DNA of 53,674 bases, taken from an uncultured Pseudomonadota bacterium (GTDB lineage Bacteria; Pseudomonadota; Alphaproteobacteria; UBA9219). Under the pieces are notes generated by a model that had not been told where the DNA came from, made no database searches, and was given only the letters and a program-made list of their open reading frames with translations. Shown one piece after another: positions 1 to 9,875 of this stretch (the stretch's first letter is position 1; each line of letters opens with the position of its first letter). Location of the stretch: assembly GCA_903869345.1 (NCBI GenBank), contig CAIPYM010000009.1, forward strand, positions 1-53,674. Direction: 5' to 3'. The translations under genes and the position numbers were made by a program.

Positions 1-102
1 CCGCCCCGATTCCCGGTCCTCGAAATCACCCCCGCCCTCCGCCACCACCTGAACCTCCCCCCCTTCCTGTCCTTCGCCCGCCCCTCCCTCCCCGCGACAT
101 GA
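1..102 (+). CDS. C-terminal fragment of an unidentified CDS (PPRFPVLEITPALRHHLNLPPFLSFARPSLPAT*), truncated by window start
   Basis: Frame 1 is open from base 1 to TGA at 100-102; no recognisable family. Confidence 0.3.
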   Translation, partial: PPRFPVLEITPALRHHLNLPPFLSFARPSLPAT

Positions 103-329
103 CGTGAACAACGGAGAGGCCTCCTGATGTCCCTTTTGCGCCCCTGATTTCCCTCCCTCCCGAAAAAGAGCCCTTCAGAAACCGCACTGCCCACATGCTC
201 GCAGACTTGGAACGATTGTGTGCGTGCTTGTGCTTAGTCTGTAAGCTTCAAACGATGCTATGATCCGCACCCTTGGAATATCCCTCCGTGGATACGCAAA
301 AAACATCCTTTCGCCAGAGGCCGTTTCGT

Positions 330-1691
330 ATGCCGTCTTCCGCTCATCCCCTCTCTCATCGGACCCCCCTTTCCCGCCTTGAATCGTTGGTGGCTGCGGC
401 CAAGCGCGCGGGCGCGGAAAAGGCCGAGGCCTGCCTCGGGCAATCCACCTCGCTCAGCGTGACGTGGCGGGGTGGAGCGTTGGATCTTTTGGAACGCGCC
501 GAGACGCAGGAGGTGGGTTTGCGTGTGTTCGTCGGGCAACGCCAAACGCTGGTCTCCACGACGGACCCGCGACCCGAGGCGCTGGATAAGCTGGTCGAGG
601 ATGCGCTCGCCCGTGTGAATCTCGTGCCGGAAGATCCTTTCTGTGGTCCGGCCACGCCGGACCAACTGGCTCAGAACATTCCGGTTTTGGACATGGAGGA
701 CCCTGCCGAGGTGACTTCCGAGGATCTGATGGCCGCCGCCAAACGCATGGCCGAGGCGACGGAGGCCGTGCCGGGCGTGACGCAATGTGAAAGCGCGGGG
801 GCCTCGTGTTTTCGCTCCCTCGCGGCCCTTGTCACAAGCCAGGGGTTCGCGCGGACATGGACGAAGACGTTCCACAGCCTTGGGGCCTCCGCGCTGGCGG
901 GTGAAGGCACCGGCATGGTCCGGGACGACGACAGCGCGACGTGCCTTTTCGCAAGCGACCTGCCGCCCCCGGAAGAAGTCGGCGCGAGCGCCGGAAACCG
1001 GGCCGTTCGCCTGCAAGGAGCGCGATCGGTGCCCACGGCGCGAGTCCCCGTCGTGTTCGATTCCCGCGTGGCCTCGGGGCTTCTTGGCCATTTGGCCGGG
1101 GCGATTTCGGGCGCGGCGGTTGCGCGGGGCACCAGTTTTCTGCGGAACGACCTCGGGCAACGGATTTTCGCACCCGGCATCACGGTTGTGGATGATCCCT
1201 TTCGGCCTCGCGGCTTGCGCTCCCGCGCCTTCGACGGTGAGGGTCTGCCCGTTCAGCGCCGCGCGATGGTGGAAGACGGCCTGCTGACCGGCTGGCATCT
1301 GGACCTGACCTCGGCGCGGCAACTGAACGTGCCCCCCACGGGCCATGCCGCGCGTTCACCGGGGGGACTCCCCTCTCCGTCACCCAGCAACTTTTATCTT
1401 TGTCCGTCTGAGCGTTCCCCCGAAGAGCTGATCAAGGACATTAAAGAAGGATTTTTCGTCACCGAGGTCCTGGGGCCCGGCGTCAACCTCGTGACGGGGG
1501 ACTACAGCCGTGCGGCGCGGGGTTTTTGGATCAAGGATGGAGCGTTCGCATTCCCCGTGCATGATATGACCGTGGCGGGAAACTTGCGTGACATGTTCGC
1601 ACGGCTTGTTCCCGCGAACGACCTGACCTTCCGTTACGGTGTTGACGCGCCCACCGTTGTCGTGGACGCCCTCACCGTGGCCGGGGCATGA
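330..1691 (+). CDS. pmbA: TldD/PmbA family metalloprotease (PmbA-like)
   Basis: Translation matches the PmbA pattern (KAEACLGQSTSLSVTWRGGALDLLERAE..., GLRVFVGQRQ, C-terminal NLVTGDYSRAARGFWIKDG). Start could be TTG 273 or ATG 330. Confidence 0.85.
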   Translation: MPSSAHPLSHRTPLSRLESLVAAAKRAGAEKAEACLGQSTSLSVTWRGGALDLLERAETQEVGLRVFVGQRQTLVSTTDPRPEALDKLVEDALARVNLVPEDPFCGPATPDQLAQNIPVLDMEDPAEVTSEDLMAAAKRMAEATEAVPGVTQCESAGASCFRSLAALVTSQGFARTWTKTFHSLGASALAGEGTGMVRDDDSATCLFASDLPPPEEVGASAGNRAVRLQGARSVPTARVPVVFDSRVASGLLGHLAGAISGAAVARGTSFLRNDLGQRIFAPGITVVDDPFRPRGLRSRAFDGEGLPVQRRAMVEDGLLTGWHLDLTSARQLNVPPTGHAARSPGGLPSPSPSNFYLCPSERSPEELIKDIKEGFFVTEVLGPGVNLVTGDYSRAARGFWIKDGAFAFPVHDMTVAGNLRDMFARLVPANDLTFRYGVDAPTVVVDALTVAGA

Positions 1692-2662
1692 CCCCGAGCG
1701 CCCGACCCTTGCTGTCGCCGGGGGAGGACCACCTCGCGGTTGACCTCAGCGCCGTGATTGTTGCTGTCGTCGCCGGACAACCGCTGGTGCGCATTGTGCC
1801 GGGCGAAGCGTTGCCCTCGGGCCCCCTCGGGGAAACGCACCCGACGTTGGAACAGGGTCTTCGAGCGTGGGTGAAGGCTCAAAGCGGCCTGGAGCTTGGG
1901 TACGTGGAGCAGCTGTACACGTTCGCCGACCGCAACCGGGGACAAGGCGGAGGCCCCCCGAATGTCCGGCGCATTTCGATCAGCTACCTCGCACTTGTCC
2001 CGCGCGACGAATCTCACGCGGGCCCGGACGACCCCTCCTGGAGTCCGTGGTACCGCTATTTCCCGTGGGAGGACCGTCGGGGCAAGACCTCCAACACCCT
2101 TTTGACTTCCCTTCGTTCGGCCCTGAAAGCGTGGCGTGAGGCGGCCCCGACAGACGACGCACGGGCCCATCGGGCTGAACGTCTTGCCGTTGCCTTCCCC
2201 AAAGATCCCAAGGCCTGGAACGCCGAAATGGTGCTGCAGCGCTACGAGCTTTTGTGGGAGGCGGGGCTTGTGGACGAGGGCCGGGGCGAGCGGGACCAGG
2301 GCTCCGAACTTGCCCCCCAGCTTGGCCCAAGGCTCGGCGTTGCCATGGCGCACGACCATCGGCGCATTCTGGCAACCGCCATGGCGCGGCTGCGCGCCAA
2401 GATCACCTACCGTCCCGTTGTGTTTGAACTGATGCCCGAGCGGTTCACGTTGCTGACTCTTCAGACCACGGTGGAGGCCCTCGCGGGGATGACTCTGCAC
2501 AAACAGAACTTCCGGCGTCTTGTCGTGGACCAAGGACTCGTTGAACCGCTCCCTGAGCAAAACCACCCGAACCGAGGCCGTCCCGCTCGCCTGTTTGCTT
2601 TCCGCCGCCAGGTCTTACGCGAACGCGCCGTCGCAGGAACCAAGCTGCCACGGTCGGGGTGA
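1688..2662 (+). CDS. NrtR-like NUDIX-related NAD regulator with C-terminal winged-helix region
   Basis: N-terminal NUDIX-like fold sequence (AVDLSAVIVAVVAGQPLVRIV...LEQGLRAWVKAQSGLELGYVEQLYTFADRNR) and C-terminal wHTH-like LTLLQTTVEALAGMTLHKQNFRRLV; ATGA overlap with pmbA. Confidence 0.7.
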   Translation: MTPSARPLLSPGEDHLAVDLSAVIVAVVAGQPLVRIVPGEALPSGPLGETHPTLEQGLRAWVKAQSGLELGYVEQLYTFADRNRGQGGGPPNVRRISISYLALVPRDESHAGPDDPSWSPWYRYFPWEDRRGKTSNTLLTSLRSALKAWREAAPTDDARAHRAERLAVAFPKDPKAWNAEMVLQRYELLWEAGLVDEGRGERDQGSELAPQLGPRLGVAMAHDHRRILATAMARLRAKITYRPVVFELMPERFTLLTLQTTVEALAGMTLHKQNFRRLVVDQGLVEPLPEQNHPNRGRPARLFAFRRQVLRERAVAGTKLPRSG

Positions 2663-2896
2663 GAGAACCCGGCAGAAGATTCGCAATCGGCAAAGCCAAA
2701 GCGGTTTCTGGACACGACTCACGAGCGGAGAAAAGGGGTTTAGAATCCGAGCGACAAAGGAATGACGGAAGTGGTCTCCAAGATCAGACTCCAGGAGAGC
2801 CTGATGACGTGAAGGGGCGAGGTAACGCGGACGAATTTCGGCGTTGAGCTCAACATCAACACACGCAGACGGGAGCCTCTAACCCCTTGATGTTTC

Positions 2897-2973
2897 TGGT
2901 GACCCCGGTGGGACTTGAACCCACGACCCTCTGATTAAAAGTCAGATGCTCTAACCAACTGAGCTACGGAGTC
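2897..2973 (-). tRNA. tRNA-Lys (anticodon TTT), 3' CCA encoded
   Basis: Cloverleaf by eye: acceptor GACTCCG/CGGGGTC, TA-GCTC D-arm, anticodon arm TCTGA-CTTTTAA-TCAGA, T-arm GTGGG-TTCAAGT-CCCAC, then ACCA. Confidence 0.95.
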
Positions 2974-3155
2974 ACGTTCGGAAACCAGCGGACGCCTCCT
3001 GGTACCAGGGATTTTTGCAGCCTGCAACGTTCAGGCCGTACAAAATCCAGGGGGGCAGGCACGAAAACCCCCGCCTCGCCTCTTTCTTGCCGGGAGTGGC
3101 GTGCTAGAACAGGGGCCGGGTCGGTCATCTCGGACAGGGCCCGAGGGGGCTCCTG

Positions 3156-3917
3156 ATGAAACTTGCGTTTGTTCCTTCGCCGTCCCAGCCCGCGCACGAC
3201 GCGGTGAGCGTTCTGCGGCAAAAGTACGGGATCTTCGCGCCGGAAGACGCCGATTGCGTCGTGGCCGTGGGCGGCGACGGGATTGTGCTCAAGACGCTCT
3301 ATGCGTTGATGCCGGGGGCTCGGCCCGTGTTCGCGCTGCGCAAGACCGATTCCGTTGGTTTTCTCTGCAACGATTACCGCGTGGAGGATCTGCCCGAGCG
3401 CGTCGCACAGGCGCACAAGGTGCTGCTGCACCCCTTGCGGGCCGAGGCGCGGTTGGAAAATGGCACGACGGAAACGGCGCTGGCCATCAACGAGGTCTCG
3501 GTTCTGCGCGATTCCCCGCAATCGGCCAAGCTGCGCATCCTGGTGGACGGGGTGGAGCGCTTGGCGAAATACAGCGGCGATGGGTTGCTGGTCGCTACGC
3601 CAGCGGGAAGCCCCGCGTACAACCACTCGTCGGGCGGACCCATCATGCCGCTCGATTCCAACACGCTGGTCATGACGGCCATTTGCGGATTCCGGCCTCG
3701 GCGGTGGTCGTACGCGGTGCTGCCGCAAGACGCCGCCGTGGACATTGAGGTTTTGGAAATCGCCAAGCGTCCCGTGCGCATGGAGGCGGGACCGCACACG
3801 TTTCGCCACGTCACGGCGCTCCGGATCACGCTGAATCAGACCGTCACGTGCGCGTTGCTTTTCGACCCCGACAAACACCTAGGCGAGCGAATCATTCAGG
3901 AACAATTCATGACGTAA
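3156..3917 (+). CDS. nadK: NAD kinase
   Basis: GGDGIVLKTL motif, NE..VLR, SGDGLLVATPAGSPAYNHSSGGPI. Confidence 0.93.
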   Translation: MKLAFVPSPSQPAHDAVSVLRQKYGIFAPEDADCVVAVGGDGIVLKTLYALMPGARPVFALRKTDSVGFLCNDYRVEDLPERVAQAHKVLLHPLRAEARLENGTTETALAINEVSVLRDSPQSAKLRILVDGVERLAKYSGDGLLVATPAGSPAYNHSSGGPIMPLDSNTLVMTAICGFRPRRWSYAVLPQDAAVDIEVLEIAKRPVRMEAGPHTFRHVTALRITLNQTVTCALLFDPDKHLGERIIQEQFMT

Positions 3918-4022
3918 CGCACGACCACCGGGCGGTCCGTCGCCTTTCGTTGTCCGCGCGGGCTAGCGCCTGGGCGATGATCGGGTATAGTGGGGGCGTT
4001 TTCGGAGAAAGGAACCGCGTTC

Positions 4023-5420
4023 GTGAAAGCGTTAAACCCCCTGCGTCTCTCGGGCCGCGAGGTCCTTCCCCTTGTTGAAGGGGGCAAGGGAATCTCCGTC
4101 TCGACCGGCGATAGTTCGGGCGCATGGGCTGCGGCAGGTGGCGTTGGTACGTTCTCGGGCGTGAATGCCGACAGTTACGATGCGGACGGCAACGTGGTCT
4201 CCCAGGTTTACCGTGGCAAGACTCGCGCCGAGCGGCGGCAAGAGCTCGTCACTTACGCCATTCAAGGCGGCATTGCTCAGGCCCAACGCGCGCACGAGGT
4301 CGCGAACGGCCAGGGGCGGTTGCACGTCAACGTCCTCTGGGAAATGGGCGCGGTTGAGCCCATTTTAACGGGGATTTTGGAAGGTGCACCGGGGCTGATC
4401 CACGGCGTGACGTGCGGGGCCGGTATGCCCTACCGGGTTGCGGAAATCGCGACGCGCCACGGGCTTTCCTACTACCCCATTGTCTCGTCGGCGCGGGCGT
4501 TTCGGGCGCTTTGGCTGCGGAGCTACCACAAATTCCGCGAGGGCCTGGGGGGGGTTGTGTACGAAGATCCCTGGCGGGCGGGCGGGCATAACGGCCTTTC
4601 CAACAGCGAAGACCCCTTGGTGCCGGAGCAACCCTTTCCACGAGTCGCGGCGCTTCGTCGCTTGATGCGTGAATACGGCCTCGGCGAGGTGCCCATCATC
4701 ATGGCGGGCGGCGTGTGGTGGCTCAGCGAGTGGGACGACTGGCTGGACAACCCGGAGATCGGGCCCGTCGCGTTTCAATTTGGCACGCGGCCCCTCTTGA
4801 CCCAGGAAAGCCCCATTTCGGCAGCCTGGAAGTCGCGGCTCATGACCCTCCGCGAGGGGGATATTATCCTCAACAAGTTCTCACCGACGGGATTCTATTC
4901 GTCGGCCGTGCGCAACACGTTCTTGCGGAATTTGCAAGAACGGTCGGAGCGCCAGGTAGCCTACGCAGTGGAATCGCTCGGTGAGCTGACGGAGCCTTTC
5001 CAAACAGGTCCCGTCGGCAAGCCCATCTACCTCGCGCCGGGGGACCGGGCGCGGGCCGAGGCGTGGATTGCGGCGGGGTTCACGCGGCCCCTGCGCACGC
5101 CCGATTCGACGCTGGTGTTCGTCACGCCCAACGAGGCGCAAGCCATCCTGGCCGATCAAACAGCCTGCATGGGGTGTCTGTCGGCGTGCCAGTTCTCTAA
5201 CTGGTCGCAAAACGAGATCGGTACGACGGGGCACAAACCCGACCCGCGCTCGTTCTGCATTCAGAAAACGCTCCAGAACATCAGCCACAACGGGGACGTG
5301 GACCGCCAGTTGATGTTCGCGGGCCACAACGCTTACCGCTTTGCGTCTGATCCTTTTTACGCGGGCGGGTTTATTCCCACCGTCCGCCAGCTGGTCGAAC
5401 AAATCGCCACGGGGGGGTGA
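4023..5420 (+). CDS. Nitronate monooxygenase / 2-nitropropane dioxygenase-like flavoprotein with C-terminal Cys motif
   Basis: TIM-barrel NMO signatures (GGVGTFSGVNAD, GVTCGAGMPYRVAEIA, EVPIIMAGGVWW); C-terminal CMGCLSAC. GTG 4023 start assumed. Confidence 0.75.
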   Translation: MKALNPLRLSGREVLPLVEGGKGISVSTGDSSGAWAAAGGVGTFSGVNADSYDADGNVVSQVYRGKTRAERRQELVTYAIQGGIAQAQRAHEVANGQGRLHVNVLWEMGAVEPILTGILEGAPGLIHGVTCGAGMPYRVAEIATRHGLSYYPIVSSARAFRALWLRSYHKFREGLGGVVYEDPWRAGGHNGLSNSEDPLVPEQPFPRVAALRRLMREYGLGEVPIIMAGGVWWLSEWDDWLDNPEIGPVAFQFGTRPLLTQESPISAAWKSRLMTLREGDIILNKFSPTGFYSSAVRNTFLRNLQERSERQVAYAVESLGELTEPFQTGPVGKPIYLAPGDRARAEAWIAAGFTRPLRTPDSTLVFVTPNEAQAILADQTACMGCLSACQFSNWSQNEIGTTGHKPDPRSFCIQKTLQNISHNGDVDRQLMFAGHNAYRFASDPFYAGGFIPTVRQLVEQIATGG

Positions 5421-8400
5421 TCAGACATCCCCCAAAACGCCGTCAATGACCTGCATCTGCGCGTGGGTGAACGCCAAGATTCGAATGACGTTGGGGATGT
5501 GCTGAAGATCGGTCAGGCTCAGAGGGCGATCGGCTTTTTTGCGTTCCTTCAGGTACTTGTCGAGCACCTGGTAGCCGCCAACGATGAACGCCCACGCCTC
5601 GGGCGGCACGTTGCCAAAGTACTGGGTTTTGTTGATGAAAAGCCGTCGTGTCGCGGGATCGTAGGCCACGTTTGTGACCTTGTTGTCCCCGTCTTCCGGA
5701 AACGTCACGTTCACGCCCGAAGGCCGGGTTTTCAGGGTGTGGGCCTGGATCAACGCCCATCCCAACGTGGCCAGACGCTCAAACGCCTTCACGCCCTTCA
5801 CAAAGGGAATGCGCGGGAAATCAATTTTCAAAAACTCTTGGTAGCGTTGACGGAACGCGGGACTGTGCAGAACGGCATACATGTACCCCAGCACCTGCTC
5901 GGGCGTGAACGTCGTGCCGTACGTCTTATCAAGCCACGCCCGAAAAGCGGGCTGGAAGTTCTCGTGTTTACCGTTGCCGTTCACAATGTCGCCGTGTGAA
6001 TCGCGCGGAGGGTAGAGGTAGAGAGGGCAGACAGTGTCTCGCCCTTTATTGTCAATCCCAAGAAGGCCATCCACGATGCCAATATCCGTGACCGTGACAT
6101 ACGTAGCTTGTGCCGTATCGGGCAACTGACGCCGAATAATCAAGCCAAAATTACTTCGTGAATCGTGAGCGAAGAGATGCTTCATCACTTTCCACGCAGG
6201 GCGACTCGTAAAACCCAATTTATAATAAATGAACCGTGCATCAAAGGGATGATACAGGATGGGACGGATTGAGTGGGCGTCAAATCGCAATTTTTGCAAT
6301 CTGTCTTTGAAATCATAACTGCTCGAATTCTCGATGGCATACCGCCGCCTAAAATCATAATCATGGTGATCGCTGAAGGCCTGGCGCATGCGCTCGGATA
6401 ACTCGTCTATTTCATAGGCAATCACCAGGCCGTCCCGGTCCGTCTTCACCCCGCTCCCATACTCTTCAAAAATATCGGTTATCCCCCAGAAATCCCCGTA
6501 GACTCCCAGGTGTTCTGCAAAACCGTCGCTCGATGGCACAAAAAAGCTGAGGGGTTCGGCAAAGCGTTTGGCCCAGCGCGTTGCGGCAAAGTGGTGGTTG
6601 AACGCGGCGACATCCAGGGGCTCAAAAATGCGCATATCGCTTTGGACAAGGTGCTTGTATTTGGCCACGCGCTTGGACGCCTGAATGTCGGCGTAGGCCA
6701 CGCGGCACGCCTTCGGTTTGCGCTCGGTCTTCACAAAAAGAGCAATGCACGTGCCCACGCGAATATCAAAGACGTTGGAATCCTGCCGTCCGTCCGGTGC
6801 TTGTTCCCCGATCAGGCTGTTGCCGTGCAGGTTCAGAATGTAAATCGCGTTGAAATCGCGCATCAACCGATTCCGCATTTGCCGAAGCGTGACCGCGTTG
6901 AGCCACGAATTGTTTGTGATGATCCCGATGACGCCCCGGTCAATTTTCTCCATTTTGTTATGCGCGAAGCGGATGAACTTGACGTAATCGTCCCAGTTCA
7001 TTTTCTTTTCGCCCTCGGGGGCGTAAGCATCCTTGACCAAATCATCAATCGCGCCGCTGTTTTTCGATTTCACGTTGTAAGGCGGGTTGCCGACAATGAC
7101 GCGGATCGGCATGTCTTTGACGCGATGGGCGGCCTCGCCTTCTGCTTTCAGTTTTTGCATGAACGGAAAATCGCCCTGCGGCACGCGCATATCGAGCGTG
7201 TTGGTGAGAAAAACTTTGAGCGGTTCGTCCAGCGCGAATCCCTTGTCTTTCAGAAACTGCGAGAGTTTCAGGTGCGCGATCGTGTAGGGCGCAATCAAGT
7301 ACTCAAAGCCGTACATGTTCTTGAGGATATGGTCCTTCACAAGCCGGGTTTGTATCGCTTTGCTCGCGGCTATCGCGGGGTCTTCAAACATTTGCAACAG
7401 GGCTTCCAGAATGAATGTCCCGGTGCCCGTCGCAAAATCCAAAAGCTGCACCTGCCGCGCATCCGCCAGGCCGTCGGTGATGCCAAAGTCCTGTTTCAGA
7501 ATCGCGTTGACGCCCCGAATGATGAAATTGACCACCGGCGGCGGGGTGTAATAGACGCCCCGGCTTTCTTTCATGGTGGCGTCGTACTCGTGCAGAAAGT
7601 GCTCGTAAAAATAGATGTAAGGGTCGCGTTCAAACAGACGGGCTTCCTCGTCGGGAAGGTCCAGGCGCTTGTTGAACGACAGGTCGCGGGTGATCTCGGC
7701 AAGGTCGAGATGGTTCATCATGCCGAGAATCTCTTCCACCCGGTAGCGAATGGGCCGGTAGGCGTCCTCCTCCAGTTCTTTCAAAAAGTTCGCGAGCGCC
7801 TTGATCAACCCAAAGGTTGACGGGATGAACTTTTGGACGTTGTAAAGGTTGATGACGACTGACACGGGCTCCACGTTCAGCTTGGCCAAAAAGAGGCTGT
7901 ACCCCAACGTTTGAGCGAAGGCGCTTGTAAACTCCTCCGGAGTCAGCTCGCCATCCACGTACTTTCGGAACGCCTCGTACATGTCGCCCAGCGGGCTGGT
8001 CTCTTTGGCTTTTCTCTGACGGGCCATCTCCACCGTCAGAAAATCACGCAAATCGTGGCACCGCGAGGCCAGCTGTTCGGCAAGCTCTTGCTTGCGCCCG
8101 ATTCCCCTCGGCTCTTGGGCTAAAAAGGCCTGCAACAACCGCCGCAAATCGGCAACGCCCTCGGGGTCCGGAGGGGCCAAGCGCTGCGCATCCGGAATCG
8201 TGCCGAGGCTTGCGCGATGCGTCACGACTCCGTCCCGCAGCAAAAGCCAATCCAGGTAGTTGGTCAGAAGGATGTTTTCACTGCGCCGACGGTATTTTTG
8301 AATCTGGGCGCTCGCGATCAAACCTTCGATGTTCACGCCCATCGCTTTGTTTTCCAACAGGCCCACAACGCCCAGATTCGCAGCGTTGATGAACGAGAAG

Positions 8401-8594
8401 TCCGGGACACCGAGGTCGCGGGCGCTGTCTTTGACTTCCTGCCTCGGCTCAACGGTTGCGCGAAGCTCGGTGCAAGCGGCCCGCAGGAAGTTTTGCAAAT
8501 CCGTGCGGTACGTCAGCTCGTTATCGGTCTTGGAGCTGTAACACCCCAGGGCCTTAAAATAGGTCTGCAAGGCAGTTTCGTAGGGCATGGGCAT
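5421..8594 (-). CDS. Single-polypeptide restriction-modification enzyme (type ISP/IIG-like): N-terminal PD-(D/E)XK-like segment, N6-adenine methyltransferase, C-terminal specificity region
   Basis: N-terminal GVPDFSFINAANLGVVGLLENK (PD...ExK-like), MTase motif I DFATGTGTFILEALL, motif IV NPPYNVKSKNSG; long C-terminal region of lower GC. Start assigned at MPMPYETALQTYFKALG. Confidence 0.82.
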   Translation of the reverse strand: MPMPYETALQTYFKALGCYSSKTDNELTYRTDLQNFLRAACTELRATVEPRQEVKDSARDLGVPDFSFINAANLGVVGLLENKAMGVNIEGLIASAQIQKYRRRSENILLTNYLDWLLLRDGVVTHRASLGTIPDAQRLAPPDPEGVADLRRLLQAFLAQEPRGIGRKQELAEQLASRCHDLRDFLTVEMARQRKAKETSPLGDMYEAFRKYVDGELTPEEFTSAFAQTLGYSLFLAKLNVEPVSVVINLYNVQKFIPSTFGLIKALANFLKELEEDAYRPIRYRVEEILGMMNHLDLAEITRDLSFNKRLDLPDEEARLFERDPYIYFYEHFLHEYDATMKESRGVYYTPPPVVNFIIRGVNAILKQDFGITDGLADARQVQLLDFATGTGTFILEALLQMFEDPAIAASKAIQTRLVKDHILKNMYGFEYLIAPYTIAHLKLSQFLKDKGFALDEPLKVFLTNTLDMRVPQGDFPFMQKLKAEGEAAHRVKDMPIRVIVGNPPYNVKSKNSGAIDDLVKDAYAPEGEKKMNWDDYVKFIRFAHNKMEKIDRGVIGIITNNSWLNAVTLRQMRNRLMRDFNAIYILNLHGNSLIGEQAPDGRQDSNVFDIRVGTCIALFVKTERKPKACRVAYADIQASKRVAKYKHLVQSDMRIFEPLDVAAFNHHFAATRWAKRFAEPLSFFVPSSDGFAEHLGVYGDFWGITDIFEEYGSGVKTDRDGLVIAYEIDELSERMRQAFSDHHDYDFRRRYAIENSSSYDFKDRLQKLRFDAHSIRPILYHPFDARFIYYKLGFTSRPAWKVMKHLFAHDSRSNFGLIIRRQLPDTAQATYVTVTDIGIVDGLLGIDNKGRDTVCPLYLYPPRDSHGDIVNGNGKHENFQPAFRAWLDKTYGTTFTPEQVLGYMYAVLHSPAFRQRYQEFLKIDFPRIPFVKGVKAFERLATLGWALIQAHTLKTRPSGVNVTFPEDGDNKVTNVAYDPATRRLFINKTQYFGNVPPEAWAFIVGGYQVLDKYLKERKKADRPLSLTDLQHIPNVIRILAFTHAQMQVIDGVLGDV

Positions 8595-8635
8595 CAAACC
8601 TTCCGTAAGGACAGCCAGGGCGTGGAGACGAGCGG

Positions 8636-9580
8636 TTAGAGGGCATCGCCCTCTGTCGCACACGCAGCCACAGCAGCGACCCTTTCCTCCTGCCACGTGG
8701 CGTAGGTTGTCCGGGTATTTTTCACAAACCAACTTATGCGCCCATTCGCCGAGCGCCCGTAAATCACAGCGGCGGCGGCGCTTGGACTGCGGAAGGCCCA
8801 ATCCCCTTCGAACTTTAAATGATCGGCGTCATGCGGCACGAGCGTTCCTTGCGTGCTTAACTGATGATGAAGGGCCTGATAGCTGCCCACTCCTTCTACA
8901 CCCCTCCATGTGTTGCTCGCCAAGGAACCTTTGAGCACGACAAACTCACCCTCTATTTCCTGCGCTTCGGCGTGAAGGCCAAGTTTTTTGCTGACAAGCT
9001 CAAACGTAGGCGATTCCGGTGTTTCCCCGTTGGGCGTTTCAGAAAGGTCTCCTGCGTTCCGTCTGGGAGCCTCCCTCAGAAAATCAAACCCCAAGATCGG
9101 CAAAAGAGTGCGTGTTTGATCAATGAAAAACTCCATATCGGCAATGTCGGCTTCCGGCAGGGTGTTGGATTCCGGCGCGGTTCCATTCATCAAGGTCGCT
9201 CGTCCCGCCCTCTGCGTAATGTCGATCAAGCGACTTTCAAGGTAACGCACATGCGCCTTGGTCAGATTCTGGTCCTTGCTCGTGATGAAACACACACGGT
9301 CCCAAAAATCTTTCGTCTCATCTTTGTTGTGTTGAACAAGGCGTTTGCCGACGTTATCCGTCTCGCCGATGTAGACCAACGGCTTCCATCCGTCCTCGCT
9401 ATCGATCCCGATCAGGAAATAGATTCCCGTGCGTGTGGACTCGGATCGCTTGATAAGGTCGGCAAGGCGTGAACGCGGTGAGACCATCACATGTCCCGTC
9501 CAGTTCATGATTTCCGCTGTGATAATGCCGCCCGGTGTTCCGTCGGCCAGAAAAAGACGAATCGAACGACCTATGATCAT
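8636..9580 (-). CDS. GIY-YIG nuclease family protein, probably with a DUF4357-type C-terminal domain
   Basis: GIYFLIGID...LVYIGETDNVGKRLVQH (GIY-YIG core); C-terminal LKGSLASNTWRGVEG...WAFRSPSAAAAVIYGRSANGRISW resembles DUF4357. Confidence 0.85.
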   Translation of the reverse strand: MIIGRSIRLFLADGTPGGIITAEIMNWTGHVMVSPRSRLADLIKRSESTRTGIYFLIGIDSEDGWKPLVYIGETDNVGKRLVQHNKDETKDFWDRVCFITSKDQNLTKAHVRYLESRLIDITQRAGRATLMNGTAPESNTLPEADIADMEFFIDQTRTLLPILGFDFLREAPRRNAGDLSETPNGETPESPTFELVSKKLGLHAEAQEIEGEFVVLKGSLASNTWRGVEGVGSYQALHHQLSTQGTLVPHDADHLKFEGDWAFRSPSAAAAVIYGRSANGRISWFVKNTRTTYATWQEERVAAVAACATEGDAL

Positions 9581-9626
9581 GGTGTTTCCTCAGTCGGTAA
9601 AAGTGAGTGAGCACTGTACAAGAGGG

Positions 9627-9833
9627 TCATTTTTCGTCCGTCGGAAAAGAGCCTCCAAAGAACGCGGCGCTGGCTGCTTGGTGGGCTTTTTTGCGGGCGA
9701 TGGCTTCGCGGGCGCGGGCGATTTCGGCGTCCAACGAGAGGATATAGGCCTCCAGCTCACCGATTCCGAGGACGCTGAGGTCCCGAGGGGCGTTCGCGGG
9801 GCGCGGAGGAGGTTCCAGGTCGTCGGTGTCCAT
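9627..9833 (-). CDS. DUF1192 family small protein
   Basis: LSVLGIGELEAYILSLDAEIARAREAIARKKAHQAASAAFF pattern. Confidence 0.8.
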   Translation of the reverse strand: MDTDDLEPPPRPANAPRDLSVLGIGELEAYILSLDAEIARAREAIARKKAHQAASAAFFGGSFPTDEK

Positions 9834-9875
9834 GGCCGGTTCGCCGTGCGGTTGAGCTTTCCGTTCGGGAAAGCG

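Noticed and set aside
258-1346. 362-aa minus-strand ORF opposite pmbA
   Set aside because: Shadow ORF; no domain, Arg/Gly/His-rich
6510-7820. 436-aa plus-strand ORF inside the restriction-modification gene
   Set aside because: Opposite strand of a gene with clear MTase motifs; no recognisable domain
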